Positions 63,811 through 64,000 of a stretch of DNA of 64,000 nucleotides are shown in pieces. Both the position numbers and the translations under genes were made by a program. The DNA lies in assembly GCA_023391415.1 (NCBI GenBank), contig JAEWAY010000003.1, positions 124,001-188,000 on the forward strand, in the 5' to 3' direction. This DNA is from Bacteroidota bacterium (GTDB lineage Bacteria; Bacteroidota; Bacteroidia; Cytophagales; Cytophagaceae). A model generated the notes under the pieces. The model was not told the DNA's origin. It ran no database searches and saw only the letters and a program-made list of their open reading frames with translations. Positions within the stretch are counted from its first letter, which is position 1, and the number at the start of each line of letters is the position of its first letter.

Positions 63811-64000
63811 ATATCCTGGAGTGTGATCAAGAGTGAGGAGAACCGCCTACATCCTAAACTTTTTCCTTATCCCGCCAACTTTCCGTTTGGCTCCTTAGTT
63901 ATTACAGTAGAAAGCGGATACTAAAGTTGGGATGGCTATGGACAGAAATGGAAAGAACAGGGAAAAGGTGGAAAAGTCGGATCTGGTCGTTAATACCAAT

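Noticed and set aside
63911..64000. Open frames on both strands running off the right edge (plus-strand ATG at 63932; minus-strand frame ending near 63904).
   Set aside because: Only 23 to 32 codons are visible, neither has a recognisable family and they exclude each other.
1..64000. tRNA genes, CRISPR arrays and known riboswitches.
   Set aside because: No T-loop-like GTTCGAATC pattern in a cloverleaf, no regularly spaced direct repeats of CRISPR size and no riboswitch core that I could recognise.

Overview
The window is chromosomal DNA from a member of the Bacteroidota, most likely a marine or environmental Cytophagales-type bacterium. The evidence is a PorE-like type IX secretion protein, a GH9 enzyme ending in a type IX sorting domain, PorT-type and DUF5606 proteins, promoters of the Bacteroidota TTG-N(17-23)-TAnnTTTG class, few Shine-Dalgarno sites and the gene order rplM-rpsI-rpsB-tsf. 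The species cannot be named from the sequence. I saw no tRNA, rRNA, CRISPR array, complete insertion sequence or prophage.

Layout. 0-19.7 kb holds mostly single housekeeping genes on both strands: a bifunctional aspartokinase/homoserine dehydrogenase cut by the left edge, a Ppx/GppA phosphatase, a PerR-peroxiredoxin pair with a good PerR box, a low-molecular-weight tyrosine phosphatase, EngB, the PorE-like protein, a trans-sulfuration enzyme, a VTT membrane protein, a PIG-L deacetylase, a LOG-family protein, an OmpA lipoprotein, an orphan WecE-type aminotransferase, SSB and a SET-domain protein. 19.7-36.2 kb holds a secreted GH9 glucanase, a START protein, a YebC protein, two divergent HTTM-type membrane proteins, FadD, a GH3 beta-glucosidase lipoprotein, a 7TM-DISM receptor fused to an IS1595-type transposase zinc ribbon, a FISUMP lipoprotein and a MarR regulator.

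36.4-58.3 kb is a Wzx/Wzy-dependent exopolysaccharide locus. It opens with a leader region carrying a promoter and a strong terminator, followed by the export genes wza and wzc. An AT-rich cassette at about 40.2-54.9 kb carries the flippase, seven glycosyltransferases, a sulfotransferase, a pyruvyltransferase, an acetyltransferase, a DUF1919 protein, a Wzy-like polymerase and a frameshifted O-acyltransferase. Host-composition genes wcaF, wcaI and wcaJ close the locus. Together these predict an acidic (sulfated and/or pyruvylated) acetylated exopolysaccharide, started by WcaJ on undecaprenyl phosphate, flipped by Wzx, polymerised by Wzy and exported by Wzc/Wza.

58.4-64 kb holds a PhoB/PhoR-type two-component system, an RluA-type pseudouridine synthase and the rplM-rpsI-rpsB-tsf ribosomal cluster with its own promoter and terminators.

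The observations most worth a second look are the 7TM-DISM/transposase-domain fusion, a helically phased 10-bp repeat array between ssb and a small zinc-ribbon gene, the terminator-containing leader of the exopolysaccharide locus, and the single-base frameshift in the cassette's acyltransferase.
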